A stretch of DNA of 64,000 nt from NCBI RefSeq assembly GCF_000377505.1, contig NZ_KB898186.1, positions 248,001 to 312,000 of the forward strand, given 5' to 3'. The stretch comes from Paenibacillus massiliensis 2301065 = DSM 16942. Lineage in GTDB: Bacteria; Bacillota; Bacilli; Paenibacillales; Paenibacillaceae. A model generated the notes under the pieces. The model was given only the letters and a program-made list of their open reading frames with translations, had not been told where the DNA came from and did no database searches. Positions within the stretch are counted from its first letter, which is position 1. Each line of letters opens with the position of its first letter. This document shows positions 55,801 to 59,643 of the stretch, one piece after another. The translations under genes were made by a program, and so were the position numbers.

Positions 55801-57875
55801 TCCTGCTCTTCCAGCAGCTTCAGGAACTGTGCCGGATTCTTGGCAGTAAGGGATGGTACCATGACCAGCTTTCCGCCGTATAGTAGGGCTCCGTACATTT
55901 CCCAGACCGAGAAGTCGAAGCAGAAGGAGTGGAACATGGTCCATGAATCGGTTGGCCCGAATGCGAAGCGATTGTGACTGTTAAAGAGAAGACGTACCAC
56001 ATTTTTATGCTCAATAAGCGTACCCTTTGGCTTGCCCGTCGTTCCTGATGTATAGATGACATAAGCAAGGTCGGCTGGAGTGTTGATAGATGGCAGATTG
56101 GTATCATCCTCGTTGCTATAGGTCACATCCTCCAGGAATACGATACGTCCGGCAAACTGCACACGATCCTGCAAATGACCCTGCAGCAGCAGCAGCTCTG
56201 CCCCGGAATCCTCCAGCATGTAATGGATACGTTCCTCCGGGTATTCTGGGTCGATAGGAACATAAGCTCCGCCAGCCTTCAAAATAGCCAGAATACCTAC
56301 GATCATATCAAGTGAGCGCTCTGCCATCAGACCAACGAGCTGATCTGCATGGACACCTTGCTGTCTCAGCATACGGGCGAGCTTGTTCGCACGGGCATTC
56401 AGCTCCCGGTAGGTGAGACTGTTGTCGCCAAGTATGACGGCTACTTGATCCGGGGTCTGCATGACTTGCTCCTCGAATATACGATGAATGGTATGCTCTC
56501 TAGGATAGTCTGCTTGAGTATCATTAAATACCGTCAATATGGTATTGGCTTCTTGCTCATCCATTAGGGAAATCTCTGAGATGCTGTGCGCGGGATTGCG
56601 CACAATATACTCAGATATAGACATAAGCTGCCGAATGATGTGGGCGATCTCCTCAGCGTCAAACAGGTGAATGCGATAATCGACATGCAGCACCAATTGA
56701 TCTTCATCCAGCAGTTCTGCAATATGCAGCACGAGATCATTAACCTCGTCTCCACCAAAATCATAATCTGTATGAATGCGAACATCATCCAGGTCCACCC
56801 AGCTCACCGGGCGATATTCCATAGATACTCCGAACAAGCGCTGAATGTCCTTGTGGTGCTGAGAGGATCTTAAATCCTGAATGAGAAGGTTATAAGGATA
56901 CTTTTGATGGCGTAGCAGAGCCATTTGCTCCTTGGCTACGTTTAATACAAAGCTCATCAAATCGATCCCAGGGTCGACAAGGGATCTAGCAGCGATGGTG
57001 CTGACGAACATACCTACCGTATTTTTTTCCTTCTTGGTCGAACGGTTGGCAAAGGAGGTGCCAATGGCGATGTCCTTCTCGCCAGTCGCCTTATGAATAT
57101 AGATGTACATGGCCGCCATAAAAAATTGAAACAAGCTGACCCGGTTCTCCTGACAGAATTTCTGAATCTGCCTATATAATTCACGGTCTACTGTGAAGTG
57201 TTCTCTACGGGCAGCGGTACTGAGCAGTAAGGGATTGTATGGCTTCAGTCCTGTCATGTCTGGAAGCTCCGCAAATTTGTCGTTCCAGAACGCCTTATCC
57301 TTGGCGAAGCGATCAGATTGCACGTATGTATTCTCCGCCTCGATATATTCGATATAGGAGTGCTTCTCGCCCAGGGATGGAGCCATGCCCCGGATGAATT
57401 CGATATAATATTCCGTCAGCTGATTTCCGAATAGTACCATCGATATGCCATCCGAAATAATGTGATGCATCTTGACGCTCAACCAGTACTCATCATCACT
57501 GATTTTTATGAATAGGAAATGGAAGAGTTCATTCTCCAGAAGCTCAAATGGTGTCTGGATATGACGCTCCAGCCAGGCATTCAGTTCGTCTGCTCCAGCA
57601 AAATCGGCTGCATCCAGACAAGTGAACTCCTTATATTCGAAAGGAACGACATATTGCAGAGGTATCCCGTTCTCGGACGTAATGCGAATGCGAAATGCAT
57701 CGTATTGCTCGATCACCATATTAATGGAGCGCATCAAGGCATCCAGATTCATGTTTCCTTTGAATTTTACAGTCCCTAGAAGTAGAGAGACGGAGGTATT
57801 CGGATACAGCAGCTCGGTATACCAAATTCGCTGTTGGGCATTGGTTAACGGGAATAATTGAACATCATCATGCAT
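34065..57875 (-). CDS. fusA: Six-module nonribosomal peptide synthetase, fusaricidin synthetase (FusA) type
   Basis: A cytosolic mega-synthetase of about 7,936 residues, close to the roughly 7,900 I recall for Paenibacillus polymyxa FusA (not elongation factor G). Domain order: C-A-T, C-A-T-E, C-A-T, C-A-T-E, C-A-T-E, C-A-T-TE. The first C domain (HHIISDG, about 142) is of the starter type that accepts an acyl chain. Carrier serines are at about 1007, 2044, 3555, 4602, 6127 and 7647. Epimerases in modules 2, 4 and 5 match the D residues of fusaricidin, and the following C domains carry the HHII-x-DGW motif of D-accepting types. The TE nucleophile is in GYSLGG (about 7774). ATG 57875 is preferred: the ATG at 57890 abuts the GAGAGG site. 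Residue numbers count from 57890. The module 4 pocket is unlike the Thr pocket of module 1. Confidence 0.93.
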   Translation of the reverse strand: MHDDVQLFPLTNAQQRIWYTELLYPNTSVSLLLGTVKFKGNMNLDALMRSINMVIEQYDAFRIRITSENGIPLQYVVPFEYKEFTCLDAADFAGADELNAWLERHIQTPFELLENELFHFLFIKISDDEYWLSVKMHHIISDGISMVLFGNQLTEYYIEFIRGMAPSLGEKHSYIEYIEAENTYVQSDRFAKDKAFWNDKFAELPDMTGLKPYNPLLLSTAARREHFTVDRELYRQIQKFCQENRVSLFQFFMAAMYIYIHKATGEKDIAIGTSFANRSTKKEKNTVGMFVSTIAARSLVDPGIDLMSFVLNVAKEQMALLRHQKYPYNLLIQDLRSSQHHKDIQRLFGVSMEYRPVSWVDLDDVRIHTDYDFGGDEVNDLVLHIAELLDEDQLVLHVDYRIHLFDAEEIAHIIRQLMSISEYIVRNPAHSISEISLMDEQEANTILTVFNDTQADYPREHTIHRIFEEQVMQTPDQVAVILGDNSLTYRELNARANKLARMLRQQGVHADQLVGLMAERSLDMIVGILAILKAGGAYVPIDPEYPEERIHYMLEDSGAELLLLQGHLQDRVQFAGRIVFLEDVTYSNEDDTNLPSINTPADLAYVIYTSGTTGKPKGTLIEHKNVVRLLFNSHNRFAFGPTDSWTMFHSFCFDFSVWEMYGALLYGGKLVMVPSLTAKNPAQFLKLLEEQEITILNQTPTYFYQLLREALAAPQQKLRVRQVIFGGEALSPQLLKEWRAAYPNTQLINMYGITETTVHVTYKEITEVEIEQAKSNIGGPIPTLKVYVLDEHRRLLPIGVAGEMYVAGDGLARGYLNRPELTAEKFVDNPFEPGERMYRSGDLARWLPDGNIEYLGRIDHQVKIRGYRIELGEVETQLAKVEEIQEAVVLAKEDTHGEKQLCAYFVASRPLTVGELKDRLSENLPAYMLPGYFIQLPSMPLTSNGKIDRRALPAPEGHMNTGEAYIAPRNEREAQLARIWEGILGLTAVGVKDNFFEIGGHSLRATLMTARIEKELNMNLSLREVFQAPTIEQMAQLLEGRAHSTYTAIPVIETQAYYPVSSAQKRLYLLSQLEGGEISYNMPGVMLVEGDLDRKRVEKAFQQLIQRHETLRTSFDVVGGEPVQRVHAEVPFAIEYTQAKEQDAEVCINRFIRAFDLQTAPLLRVGLVELDMNRHLLLFDMHHIISDGVSIRILVDEFNRLYEGLGLPALRIQYKDYAGWQLKQAHTDRMSTQKTYWLNVYQDELPVLELPTDFTRPPVQSFAGNSVEFVLDQSRTAALQQLATQTGSTLFMVLLSAYTALLHKYTRQEDIIVGTPIAGRPHADLDGIIGMFVNTLAIRSYPAADKTFVQYVQETKEASLKAFEHQDYPFEELVDKLDLRRDLSRNPLFDTLFVLQNVEQDTQELDGLQFKPYPHSHQTAKFDLTLQITEGVSELACSMEYATSLFQQDTVERLAQHLQQLIDVIIARPETKLSAIEIITPQERVQIVEQFNATAADYPRNSTIHQLFEEQAVLNGTQVALVYEGVELQYHELNSQANQLARTLREHGVVRDQPVAIAAHRSTELMVGILAILKAGGAYVAIDPDYPAERISYILEDSGAQLLLTRGHDLDRTDIDFVGQMLNLNDTEIYAQDGSNLDPVNMPTDLAYVIYTSGTTGQPKGVMIEHRNVVRLVKNTNYAVLDDNTRILQTGAITFDASTFEIWGALLNGGQLYLANKDVILDACKLQQTIEDYGITTMWLTSPLFNQLSQQNSQLFRSMKTLISGGDVLSVQHINRVLQDNPALHIVNGYGPTENTTFSTTYQIPGLLMESAPIGHPINNSTAYVVDSMMKLVPIGAWGELIVGGDGVARGYLNRPELTAEKFLQDPIRADERCYRTGDLVRWRPDGTLEFKGRIDEQVKIRGYRIELSEIEAQLLQLEEIHEAVVIAREDDHGQKQLCAYFTADSRLNARELRSTLGNKLPSYMIPSYFVQIEQLPLTANGKVDRRMLPAPEVNVHTGNEYVAPRTAVEQALASAWQSVLGVRNISIHDSFFDLGGDSIKSIQVSSRLFQSGYRLEMKELFKNPTIAGLSPYVQAAGRVAEQGVVTGSTALLPIQHWFFEQYGASAHHFNQAVMLFREDGFQEAALRRVMTRVVEHHDALRLVFRQTDSGYQAWNRSISDGELFTLECLDLQGEANPSAAIEAKSNEIQGSMDLTNGPLLKMGLFRCTDGDHLLIVIHHLAVDGVSWRILFEDISAGYEQIMNGQEIQSPLKTDSYQAWAQELSLYADGQAMESERMYWEQYRDIQLEPLPKDEPLVTSTISDSATVTVQWSEEETELLLRQANRAYSTETNDLLLTALGLAIQSWCGIEQVMVNLEGHGREPIIPGIDITRTVGWFTTQFPVVLDMGHSELSYQIKKIKESMRIIPHKGIGFGLLKYLSEHTEKNFDHLKPDISFNYLGQFDQDLSNSSLRLSPYSTGRAVSEHTGQVYALDMNGLITGGILQLDISYRPTQYHQETMEHLAGLIHTSLQNVIQHCAAKEFPELTPSDLLLKGLGIEQLEQLSEQHRHIGEIENAYRLTPMQKGMFFHSLLEPDSSSYFEQATFEWHGPFDPQGFKQSLDALLQRHSALRTNFHNGWGDPIQIVYRTRHSEFNYEDLSNLDELQRESKIKHYIDSDRTRGFDLTQDVLLRVSVLKKDKDDYLLIWSFHHIIMDGWCVPLITREVFDVYLAAQQQQTVELAPAVSYSTYIEWLERQDHESSAQYWNDYLADYEQHTQLPQALHSSKSSSYVSKQLACSLGTELSRRIEQVAKGQQVTVNTLMQTVWGIVLQKYNNSRDVVFGSVVSGRPAEIPGIESIIGLFINTIPVRVKADATIRVSELVKHQQQQYLSSHAHDTFPLYEIQAQTGQQHLINHIMVFENYPVEEQIEVLGGDQAAFEITDAELFEQTNYDFNLIVLPGEEFNVVFRFNELVYTQASIEQIQGHFVHMLKQVVNQPDLRVGELTLATPHEEAQLSLLSQNAVTAYPKEKTLQQLFEEQVQSTPDNTALVFGDEQLTYRQLNEKANGLAHTLRAYGVQANQPVGIMTERSLEMIIGLLAILKAGGAYVPIDPQYPEERIRFILEDSHATVLLAHPQVRDRAKAFNGLVLDLSAEGNDLHDTGNPTPVNGPDSLACIIYTSGSTGKPKGNLTMHYNISRVVKDTNYIRFSPQDRVLQLSSFSFDGSTFDIYGALLNGASLVLIRGEQVLDARELADVLQTEHITKCFMTTALFNTLTDIDVSCFDTLDTLLFGGEKVSVGHVRKALARLGPGRIIHVYGPTESTVFATYHAVNELDEAAQTVPIGQPISHTSAYIMDLDLHPLPAGVPGELYIGGDGLALGYLNQAELTAERFIASPFATGERLYRTGDLAQMRPDGQIEYIDRIDAQVKIRGYRIELGEIEENLRKLNSVQEAVVVVYEDRTGQKHLAAYYTAASTLLSEGTLKEELTQVLPAYMVPAYWIQLDRLPLTPNGKIDRKALPDPQVSRADGAHQEPPRTPTEAQLVTLWQDVLGLDSVGIRDNFFELGGHSLRATNLVARISREMNGQLALREIFQFPTIEQLAGLLDDRGQSVHVSIPLVEQRDYYPVSSAQKRLYVLSQLEGSELSYNMPGSLLVEGQLDRARLEEAFQQLIARHETLRTSFEIVDGEPVQRVQNEVSFMVEYEQIREEETSEHMRAFIRPFDLQQAPLLRVGLLELEPERHLLLFDMHHIVSDGASMGVLVEEFIQLYEGNSLPALQMQYKDYAVWQHSELHSERLSQQEEYWLNVFRGELPVLDLPTDGVRPALQSFKGDQIEFVIDAARSDAIRQLAASTGSTLYMVLLSAYTCLLHKYTGQEDLVVGTPIAGRPHSELEHLIGMFVGTLALRNYPSGEKTFLDYLQEVKENALRAYEHQDYPLEELVSKLNLKRDLSRNPLFDTMFALHNFEQVERGIDGLSFSTYPHEHQVAKFDLMLNVTEQDNELACSLEYATVLFRPDTAKRITSHFVQILDAVIHAPETKLAEIDMITPAEQLEIMEQFNATMADYPKDTTIHQLFEAQVARTPEQTAIIFEHTSMTYQELNERANQLARTLRAAGVQVDQRVGLMTERSLEMMVGIFAILKAGGAYVPIDPSYPEDRIRYMLEDSGAQLLLLPSHLQPPIQFAGQTLKLDEAQSYHMDGSNLQPVAGPLDMAYVIYTSGSTGKPKGVMVEHRSVINRLNWMLELYPFEPGEIIMQKTAITFDVSVWELFGWSLVGASLCLLAVDGEKDPEVILDTIATHRLSRIHFVPAMLHVFLEFVERQGIPAQSKLSSLKLVATSGEALTPSQAERFHQYISSVSQAKLVNLYGPTEATVEVSYFEVHPNITYRAIPIGRPISNIRLYVLSEGGKLQPIGVPGELCIAGVGVARGYLNRPDLTSDKFVADPFVPEGRMYRTGDLVRWQADGNIEYLGRIDHQVKIRGYRIELGEVEAQLLKVSAIQEAIVVAREEENGQKQLCAYFTADSALVVSELRGALAQELPGYMIPSYFVQLTHMPLNANGKIDRKALPAPESSLSMGHEYVSPRTAIEEVLAAIWQSVLGMDRISIHDSFFDLGGDSIKAIQVSSRLMQAGYRLDMKHLFRYPTVSELSQHVQVLVHTADQSEVVGETLLLPIQHWYFEETSTDPHHFNHAVMLHQAEGFDLTALHKTMTRIVQHHDALRLVFGQTDDRYQAMIRGIDEGELYTLDIADLRNEADCHNVIEAKASEIQRSINLNTGPLLKLGLFHCSDGDHLLIVIHHLAVDGISWRILLEDIASGYEQTLTGQDIQLPHKTDSFRTWAQQLSLYAAGPAIASERAYWQNLVQTASAIAPLPKDESQDSLLRSHVDTITVQWSAEETLLLLQQANQAYNTEVSDLLLTALGMAVHAWTGSSQVLVNLEGHGREAIVPNVDITRTVGWFTSQYPVILDIGSGQGVSGKIKRVKEDLRRIPHKGIGYGILTYLSGGQGSVDHDMLLHPDISFNYLGQFDQDMDNNKLQMSSYPVGASLSEKQAQYYALDINGMISDGVLSLSVAYNRLQYHQGTMEQFSTLLQAKLSEVLLHCASQEQRELTPSDLLLSELSMEELEQLVGQTRKIGEIDNVYRLTPMQKGMLFHSQLEPESAAYFEQVTFGLEGQLDAEVFAQSLHALMRRHDILRTGFYDGLNEPVQIVYRNRPCGFLYEDLRHMHKAECDAYIEAFSSRDTRDGFDLMQDTLMRVSVFRTGEQTYRLYWSFHHIILDGWCVPLMMQEVFEHYTAIQQHREPSLTPAVPYSRYIEWLAQQHDDEASSYWLHYLEGYDQQTQLPQDAEHSMVSKDAGYVLEEWVCDLGEELTQRMEALAKEHHVTVNTLMQTAWGLVLQRYNGSRDVVFGSVVSGRPADISGIETMIGLFINTIPIRIRTNDDASCLDVLKAAQESALASSTYDTYPLYEIQAHAEQKQGLISHIMVFENYPMEQQFEQSTSASEDAFEITDVHMFEQTNYDFNLIVIPGQTLRISYRYNNLIYQKSVVERIQGHLVHVLEQLTAQPNMLVSQLELVTPAEQSQLIGQLNATAAAYPKQQAIHQLFEEQVLRTPHHVAVVLEDQQLTYGELNEQANRLAHYLRAEGVQSEHIVGLLVERSLEMVIGIIAALKAGATYVPIDPEYPDERIRYILQDSGASLLLTQSHLREEKPELATFEGKLVSLDDAQAYSDVSDNPNVSVMPHDLAYIIYTSGTTGLPKGAMITHQGLVNYIWWAKKVYVGEDSLDFPLYSSISFDLTVTSVFTPLITGNTIRIYAGQDKGLLIQQIVEDNQVDIIKLTPTHLSLIKDMTWAAAGRSRIRKLIVGGENLSTHLASSITELFGGDIQIFNEYGPTETVVGCMIYRYDPVRDTRESVPIGVPADNVSIYLLDAQGHPVPIGVPGEMYIAGDGVARGYLNRPELTAEKFVDNPFVPGGRMYRTGDLARRLADGHIEYLGRMDEQVKIRGYRIELGEIEAQLLKVDAVQEVVVTAYAAEDGQKQLSAYLVADRLLTAKELRGALSQELPGYMIPSYFVQLEQLPHTPNGKIDRKALPKPDSSLPTGSDFVAPRTAVEQALSAIWQSVLGVARVGIHDSFFDLGGDSIKSIQVSSRMMQAGYKLDMKHLFRYPTIAELSPYVQTLVHTADQEEVGGETPLLPIQHWFFEQTPADPQHFNHAVMLYRADGFELTALHQTMTRIVEHHDALRLVFRLTDNGYKAMNRGIHEGELYTLDVADVRDEADCTAAIEAKANAIQRSIQLNEGPLLKLGLFHCADGDHLLIVIHHLVVDGVSWRILFEDIASGYEQAISGQDIQLPYKTDSFRTWAQQLSSYAASPAIEAERAYWQQVKQMASAIDSLPQDYDQPIARVQDTETVMAQWTEQETSQLLTQANRAYNTEVNDLLLTALGMAVHEWTGMEQVMVSLEGHGREAIIPNIDINRTVGWFTSQYPVVLRIQSGQNVSRHIKRVKEDLRCIPHKGIGYGILTYLSGSGAHEHHVSPLHPDISFNYLGQFDQDLDSNAIHMSSYPTGVAISESHVRNYVLDINGMIVDGTLKLAISYSGQQYRKETMEKLAALIQSKLQEIIHNCTSKEQAELTPSDVLLQGLELDELDKLVENTRHIGEVENVYQLTPMQKGMLFLSLTDSNPGSYFEQSAFSIQGELNIQAFSQALDALMQRHDALRTGIYRGMAEPVQVVYRHKRSAFYFEDLLEMAPAERSAYADSFIVQDRSQGFDLTQDALLRISILRVGKDSYRLIWSFHHIIIDGWSVPHLMQEIFEHYAAIVEQRQPELAPAPSYSTYIEWLEQRDLNAAAAYWREYLEDYEQQTLLPQDTNHGKAGEYVLRELICNLGEDMTKRIEQLAKQQQVTVSTILQAVWGILLQRYNNSLDVVFGNIVSGRPAELPGIEHMVGLFINTVPVRVRSEEQTIFAQLLRTQQDQYLASHAYDTYPLYEIQAQTGQKQNLISHVMVFENYPVEERFSQMGQDDASDLRISDVTMFEQTNYDFVLTIAPGTELKLHMRYNELVFDTMTIQRIQGHLIRLFEQVLDHPYARLRDLQVITTQEVEQISSFQGAPVDYMHHATLHQIFEAQAESRPEKIALVFEDHHLTYKELNERSNALARTLRNKGVQPDQVVGIMVERSLEMIVGILGILKAGGAYVPIDPEFPEERIRYMLEDSGAQLLLTREHELEKTPFDGSMVNLDDPLVYHMDRTNLEAVAGPTHLAYVIYTSGSTGKPKGVMIEHRSAVHTLSQLERMYPMLDDDAFLLKTTFTFDFSVPELFSWFFGQGKLVILPQGLEKDPAALLKAVEQHRITHLNLVPSMLSILVQYMKEAGVEQMRALKYLFACGEALPAKLVEEYYQLTPNAQLENIYGPTEATVYATKYSTSRDILHATNVPIGQPFDNVQVWIMDSTQQLAPIGVAGELCIAGDGVGRGYYNRPELTADVFVPHPFIAGDRMYRTGDLARWLPDGNLEYLGRIDHQVKIRGYRIELGEVEAQILKLPPVQEAVVVAHEDEQGQKQLCAYLVANRQLALGELRGALIEGLPAYMMPTYFIQLERMPLTPNGKLDRKALPQPESVVRTHGEYIAPRTQLESELATVWQEVLGIEKISMQDNFFDLGGHSLKVLQLIQQISSKMNVALSIHTVFNAPTVQDMALEIVKSGFAAIADHEESEMIRLNEHGSIRLFSFPPRVGYGLGYYEMARQLEHTSIVYGLEFIGDRYTGEEMLERYVDSIVSVQKEGPYVFLGYSLGGNLAFEVAKAMERRGHTVSDIIMVDALRETSKEVMSPQEIDDIIDMLLVSVSESYRSLLEDPSERERVRNKIKAYTEYRNELINDGTVNANIHGLVANGLQTGQMRGTDELLWRKATSGHHAEYDVMGSHDVLLEAGFIEANGPLIQQIIQEIAGRILQTHTTAE
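34821..37970 (-). other. FusA module 6: C-A-T, unassigned pocket (D-Ala by position)
   Basis: Pocket reads D-F-P-N-F-C-I-V-Y, with Pro in place of the usual aromatic third residue. I cannot assign it by code. Fusaricidins have D-Ala here, and direct activation of a D-amino acid by FusA has been reported. The absence of an E domain before the TE agrees with that. Confidence 0.65.
37971..42545 (-). other. FusA module 5: C-A-T-E, D-Asn
   Basis: Pocket D-L-T-K-I-G-E-V-G is one change from the asparagine code DLTKLGEVG. The carrier Ser is near 6127, followed by an E domain nearly copying that of module 4. Product D-Asn (D-Gln is seen in some fusaricidins). Confidence 0.85.
42546..47105 (-). other. 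FusA module 4: C-A-T-E, Ser-like pocket
   Basis: Pocket reads D-V-W-H-A-S-L-V-E. It shares D-V-W-H-x-S-L-V with serine domains (EntF type) and only D and W plus one Val with the Thr code of module 1. Fusaricidins carry D-allo-Thr here. Ser near 4602 and an intact E domain follow. The product is D-Ser or D-allo-Thr. Confidence 0.7.
47106..50225 (-). other. FusA module 3: C-A-T, Ile/Val-type
   Basis: Pocket D-G-F-F-L-G-V-V-F is close to the isoleucine code. In fusaricidins this position varies (Val, Ile, Tyr, Phe), so relaxed choice is expected. The C domain follows an epimerase module and has HHIIMDGW. The carrier Ser is near 3555 and there is no E domain, so the residue is L. Confidence 0.75.
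50226..54755 (-). other. FusA module 2: C-A-T-E, D-Val
   Basis: Pocket D-A-F-W-I-G-G-T-F is the classic valine code of the gramicidin S type. The carrier site is the epimerase-associated FFDLGGDSI (Ser about 2044), and the E domain starts LLPIQHWFFEQ with HHLAVDGVSW near 2224. Product D-Val at position 2. Confidence 0.85.
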
Positions 57876-57890
57876 AAATATTACACCCAT
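54756..57890 (-). other. FusA module 1: starter C-A-T, Thr
   Basis: Pocket residues read by alignment to GrsA are D-F-W-N-I-G-M-V-H, the standard threonine code. The starter C domain would join the fatty acyl chain to Thr1, whose hydroxyl is the known site of ring closure in fusaricidins. Carrier serine is near residue 1007 in FFEIGGHSL. Confidence 0.85.
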
Positions 57891-57951
57891 CCTCTCGATT
57901 GTAAGGTGCCATCATCGTCATGCAGGTATGTGTTATGAATGGAGGTTGCCT

Positions 57952-58368
57952 TCAGTCTGCTTTTGGCGTGTATGACACGATTTCTTCAGCTTTGACAATA
58001 ATACGATCTCCTACCGTAGCCAGGCCTTTGCCTACCAAAAATCCTCTTTTTCGCTTCGTTACTTCAAAATAAAGATCCAGTCGGTCTCCAGGCACAGCTT
58101 TCTCGTGCATCTCTACCTGGTTCAATGAGGTCAACAGGGATATTCCCGTCTCATCCAGAGAGGCAAAAGCCCCGAGCTGTGCCAGAGCTTCAATGACCAT
58201 GGTATGAGGCATGTAAGGATTCGTTTCCGTGACGAACCAGTCGTTCCAGGTGACATTCTTATAGCCACGAGCCCATTTCGATAGCTCATAGCCTGTAACG
58301 TGATCCAGCATGATAAAAGGGTAACGGTGTGGTAGCACATCAAGTATGCGTACGTTATCCGGGCTCAT
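57952..58368 (-). CDS. fusB: FabZ-like hotdog dehydratase of the fusaricidin lipid pathway
   Basis: A 138-residue single hotdog domain related to beta-hydroxyacyl-ACP dehydratase. Catalytic His14 (VLPHRYPFIMLD) and Glu60 (MVIEALAQ) are both present. The usual GHFP-x2-P-x-MPG segment before the Glu is replaced by ETNPYMPHTM, so the substrate entrance differs from housekeeping FabZ. It lies 61 bp upstream of fusA and three bases after the ketoacyl synthase gene in one operon. It may dehydrate, or merely bind, intermediates of the guanidino fatty acid, which keeps its 3-hydroxyl in the final product. The symbol is given from gene order as I remember the P. polymyxa cluster. Confidence 0.75.
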   Translation of the reverse strand: MSPDNVRILDVLPHRYPFIMLDHVTGYELSKWARGYKNVTWNDWFVTETNPYMPHTMVIEALAQLGAFASLDETGISLLTSLNQVEMHEKAVPGDRLDLYFEVTKRKRGFLVGKGLATVGDRIIVKAEEIVSYTPKAD

Positions 58369-58371
58369 AGA

Positions 58372-59613
58372 CTATTCCCCCTGCCATTTACGCACAGCCA
58401 GACATACGTTATGACCACCGAACCCGAAGGAATTGCTTATCGCTCCCAGCACCTCGCGCTCCTGATACACATGCGGTACAAAGTTCAATTCGGGATCTTC
58501 AGGGTCGTGACAGTTCAGGGTCGGAGGCACTTTGTTATGAATCATGCTTTGCACAGTGGCTACGAGCTCGACGGCACCTGCTCCACCCATTAAGTGTCCT
58601 GTCACAGATTTGATGGAACTGATCGCCAGGGAGGGGGCGTGTGGACCAAACACGGTCTTGATCGCATTAATCTCCATCTGGTCATTGAAAGGTGTACTGG
58701 TACCATGGGCATTAATGTACTGAATGTCGGTCGTGTCCAGGCCTCCATCTCTTAATGCATTACGGATAGCTTCGGCCGGCCCGGAGCCGCTCGGGTCAGG
58801 GGCTGTAATGTGAAAAGCGTCGGTGGTACAGCCATAGCCAACCAACTCAGCCAATATGGTAGCACCCCTGTCGAGTGCATGCTGAAGCTCTTCAAGTACT
58901 ACGATGCCAGCTCCTCCACCAATGACAAAGCCGTCCCGGTTGCGGTCAAAAGGACGACTGGCTTGCTGTGGTGCATCGTTTCGTCTGGAGAGGGCATGGA
59001 TATTGGCGAAGGAGGCCAGATCCAATGTGCTGAAGTTCGCCTCCGAGCCGCCTGCAATCATCACATCTGACGTACCATATTGAATGGTGCGCATCGCCTC
59101 ACCTATGGCGTTGCTGCCTGTGGCGCAGGCTGTGACCACTGCGAAGGAGGGGCCTTTGGCTCCAGTCGCAATCGCAATCTCTCCGGGTGCAGAATTAATC
59201 ATCATCGACGAGACATAGTAAGGGCTGACACGCTTCGGACCATGCTGATTCAGCCGCTTGAAGTTCTCTTCGACAACATCGAGTCCACCAGCTCCTGAGC
59301 CGACCACAACCCCGATTCGGTGTGCGTTGCTATCATTTACTACAAGTCCCGACTGCTCCATAGCCTGTTTGGTTGCAGCCACGGCAAACTGTGTGAACTG
59401 CGCCCATTTACTGGCGTCCTTTTTACTCATATATTGCAATGGATCGAAATCCTTAACCTGTGCACCAATCTTGGTGGGCATATCGGTGGTGTCGAATCCC
59501 GTGATAGGGGCAATGCCGCTCTGTCCTTCAATCAGAGAGGTCCAAAAATCGTTAACATTAAGTCCAACCGGAGTGATTACACCTTGACCTGTAATTACTA
59601 CTCTTCTCTTCAA
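58372..59613 (-). CDS. fusC: FabF-like beta-ketoacyl-ACP synthase
   Basis: A condensing enzyme of about 413 residues, typical for KAS II. The catalytic triad is complete: Cys in FAVVTACATGSNAIGEAM, His in YINAHGTSTPFND and His in KSVTGHLMGGAGAVE. It would extend an unusual starter with malonyl-ACP during synthesis of the 15-guanidino-3-hydroxypentadecanoyl chain. No ACP gene is visible, so it must use the housekeeping one. TTG 59613 gives the family-typical start M-KRRVVITG with AAAGGTGGGG five bases upstream; ATG 59634 is the alternative. It is a distinct, pathway-specific copy inside the operon. Confidence 0.85.
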   Translation of the reverse strand: MKRRVVITGQGVITPVGLNVNDFWTSLIEGQSGIAPITGFDTTDMPTKIGAQVKDFDPLQYMSKKDASKWAQFTQFAVAATKQAMEQSGLVVNDSNAHRIGVVVGSGAGGLDVVEENFKRLNQHGPKRVSPYYVSSMMINSAPGEIAIATGAKGPSFAVVTACATGSNAIGEAMRTIQYGTSDVMIAGGSEANFSTLDLASFANIHALSRRNDAPQQASRPFDRNRDGFVIGGGAGIVVLEELQHALDRGATILAELVGYGCTTDAFHITAPDPSGSGPAEAIRNALRDGGLDTTDIQYINAHGTSTPFNDQMEINAIKTVFGPHAPSLAISSIKSVTGHLMGGAGAVELVATVQSMIHNKVPPTLNCHDPEDPELNFVPHVYQEREVLGAISNSFGFGGHNVCLAVRKWQGE

Positions 59614-59643
59614 CGAAACCCCACCTTTTGTCATATGCTGGAA

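Noticed and set aside
34515..57861. Many rightward open frames of 60-190 codons inside fusA
   Set aside because: All are antisense shadows of the synthetase; their positions follow repeated domains and none has start signals.
34065..57875. Polymyxin, tridecaptin or paenibacterin synthetase
   Set aside because: Those have ten or more modules and Dab or Orn pockets; here there are six modules with none of those codes.
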